DNA of 32,011 nt from Opitutaceae bacterium. Lineage in GTDB: Bacteria; Verrucomicrobiota; Verrucomicrobiia; Opitutales; Opitutaceae. Below, one piece after another: positions 30,802-32,011 of the stretch. The stretch lies in assembly GCA_947474995.1 (NCBI GenBank), contig CANJNJ010000054.1, forward strand, positions 1-32,011. Direction: 5' to 3'. A model generated the notes under the pieces. The model made no database searches, had not been told where the DNA came from, and worked only from the letters and a program-made list of their open reading frames with translations. A program made the translations under genes and the position numbers. Every line of letters begins with the position of its first letter. The first letter of the stretch is position 1.

Positions 30802-32011
30802 TCAATATTCTCCGCCGGGCCGCGTCGCAGGTGGGCGCTTGCTCTCCCAGCGCTCCCTGGCTTCGGGCAGCGTCTCCAGAAGGATTTCCTCGATCCGACG
30901 CTTCTCGTCGGCCTCGAGGTAGGCATAGCGGCCGCGCGGATTGTCGTCGCGCAACGCGCCCCGCAGCTGATCGAAGATCCGCGCCTTGAGCTGCCCGGGC
31001 AGCGCGGCGAAGGACTCGGAGTAGATGAGGTAGCTGCAGCGGTTGGCGAACAACCGCCGGCCCAACTGCAAGTCCTTCAGCGCGTGACCGCCCTTACTCC
31101 GCGGCGCGCCCTGCAGGAAACGGGAGCGAAAACTTTCCGCGCCGATGACACCCTCGGGCAACGGAGCTGCGCCGCGAAACAGCAGGTGGTCCACCACCTG
31201 CTCGACCGCGCTCGCGAAGACGCTTTTTACACTGTCGTAGCTCGGCTCATCGGTCGGGGGATCGCCCAGCGTCTGCTGGAGTGAGCGTTGGTACTCCAGC
31301 ATCCGCCGGCAGCTTTGACCCGCATGCGTGAGGGCGTTTTGCACGGCCATTTGGTGTTCGAAAACCAGCAGCGCCACGACATCGCTGGTCGGAGCCAGGT
31401 AGCGCGCAGTGTCGAAGAACTCGGACAACGCGTCCGGGCGCGCGGAACTGGGCGTCAGCACGAGTTGCTCGCCCTGCTCCTCGCCGAAGACATTGCCCCG
31501 GTGATTGAGCGGGCCCTTGTAACCGGTGACATACCAGCCGCCCCAGCGGCGCTCGAACGGCGTCTCATCGTCCACGAGCTCGCTGCCGTGCCGCAGCAAG
31601 GGCTCGCCGCTCTCGCTGGTGCTCAGGCTCCGCGCAAAGACACCCGGAATGTCGCGGACGAAGGCGCCGCCGTGACAGCGCAGGCAGTCTTCGTCGCGCG
31701 TGAACTCGCGCCGCGCGCCCGGGCGCGCCCGCGGGTCGACGGCATAGAAGACCGGGCCGAGTTGGGGATCAACCGCGATGACCTCCATCAAGCCGCCCGG
31801 CACCCACCCGACATAAATCGAATCGGAAAAGTACAAAGCCCGCGGCTGCCGCGGGCGAATCAAGCCGCGCTGCAGGCTGGTCTTGGAAAACACGACCATC
31901 TGGCTTTCGACCGGCACGTGCAGTTCGCGCAGCACGGCGCGGAGGTATTCCTGATCCAAGCCCGACAAGGTCGTGCTTCCGGCCGCCACCGCCCGCTGCA
32001 GGCGCGTCACG
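30802..32011 (-). CDS. Single-heme cytochrome-like protein of unknown function (N-terminus outside window)
   Basis: The frame is open to the right edge, so the true start, and probably a signal peptide, lie outside. About 400 aa are visible. Near residue 110 is CLRCHGG, a c-type heme site. Around it are strongly family-like strings: ALYFSDSIYVGWVPGGLMEVIAVDPQLGPVFYAVD, DIPGVFARSL, RWGGWYVTGYKGPLNHRGN, FDTARYLAPTSDVVALLVFEHQMAVQNALTHA. I recall this as a conserved uncharacterised family in Planctomycetota, Acidobacteriota and Verrucomicrobiota, usually annotated hypothetical. The C-terminal third is helical and includes LFANRCSYLIYSESFAALP and YAYLEADEKRRIEEIL. It is probably periplasmic. No neighbour hints at its role. 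The GTG at 32010 is only the first in-frame start visible. Confidence 0.8.
   Translation of the reverse strand, partial: VTRLQRAVAAGSTTLSGLDQEYLRAVLRELHVPVESQMVVFSKTSLQRGLIRPRQPRALYFSDSIYVGWVPGGLMEVIAVDPQLGPVFYAVDPRARPGARREFTRDEDCLRCHGGAFVRDIPGVFARSLSTSESGEPLLRHGSELVDDETPFERRWGGWYVTGYKGPLNHRGNVFGEEQGEQLVLTPSSARPDALSEFFDTARYLAPTSDVVALLVFEHQMAVQNALTHAGQSCRRMLEYQRSLQQTLGDPPTDEPSYDSVKSVFASAVEQVVDHLLFRGAAPLPEGVIGAESFRSRFLQGAPRSKGGHALKDLQLGRRLFANRCSYLIYSESFAALPGQLKARIFDQLRGALRDDNPRGRYAYLEADEKRRIEEILLETLPEARERWESKRPPATRPGGEY

Overview
The window comes from a high-GC Gram-negative bacterium and fits Verrucomicrobiota, most plausibly an Opitutaceae-like member. This is inferred from gene content only. 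The pointers are a PSD1/DUF1553 cytochrome next to a DUF1501 protein, several Tat-exported enzymes, a verrucomicrobial-type FmdB zinc ribbon, a membrane urate hydroxylase with a C-terminal cytochrome c, and an almost total lack of Shine-Dalgarno sites. No rRNA, tRNA, CRISPR array, phage or intact insertion sequence was found.

Region 1-3825 (all minus strand): an RlmI-like rRNA methyltransferase running off the left edge, a pyrimidine-nucleoside phosphorylase and a PuuD-type urate hydroxylase. A strong intrinsic terminator lies between the first two and touches the methyltransferase start codon. Region 3977-12929 (plus strand) is mostly housekeeping and envelope: argS, a GYF-domain membrane protein four bases before a YihY/BrkB protein, a PpiD/SurA-like periplasmic chaperone, an FmdB zinc ribbon, a TolC-family outer membrane protein, a pilin-like protein and a small membrane-anchored protein. 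Region 12937-17618 holds miaA (minus) diverging from a YegS/DAGK-type lipid kinase (plus), then trpA followed after three bases by a REC-GGDEF diguanylate cyclase (minus), and an EEP-superfamily phosphodiesterase (minus).

Region 17919-23144 is a plus-strand run of four exported enzymes: a Tat-exported FMN-dependent alpha-hydroxy-acid dehydrogenase, a beta-lactamase-fold esterase overlapping it by 23 bases, a formylglycine sulfatase and an SGNH esterase. Converging on it is a minus-strand group at 29418-23281: an alginate-lyase-family protein, a PSD1 cytochrome and a DUF1501 protein. Together these 12 kb look like an exported carbohydrate or ester degradation locus. The substrate cannot be read from sequence.

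Region 29419-30801 has no convincing gene. It holds a copy of the widespread TGTCATTCTGA-type repeat, a 25-bp operator-like palindrome, a frameshifted small gene remnant and two neighbouring REP/MITE-like hairpins. The right edge is the C-terminal part of a one-heme protein family of unknown function. Degenerate repeated intergenic 'words' recur in several gaps and are the least explained signal in the window.
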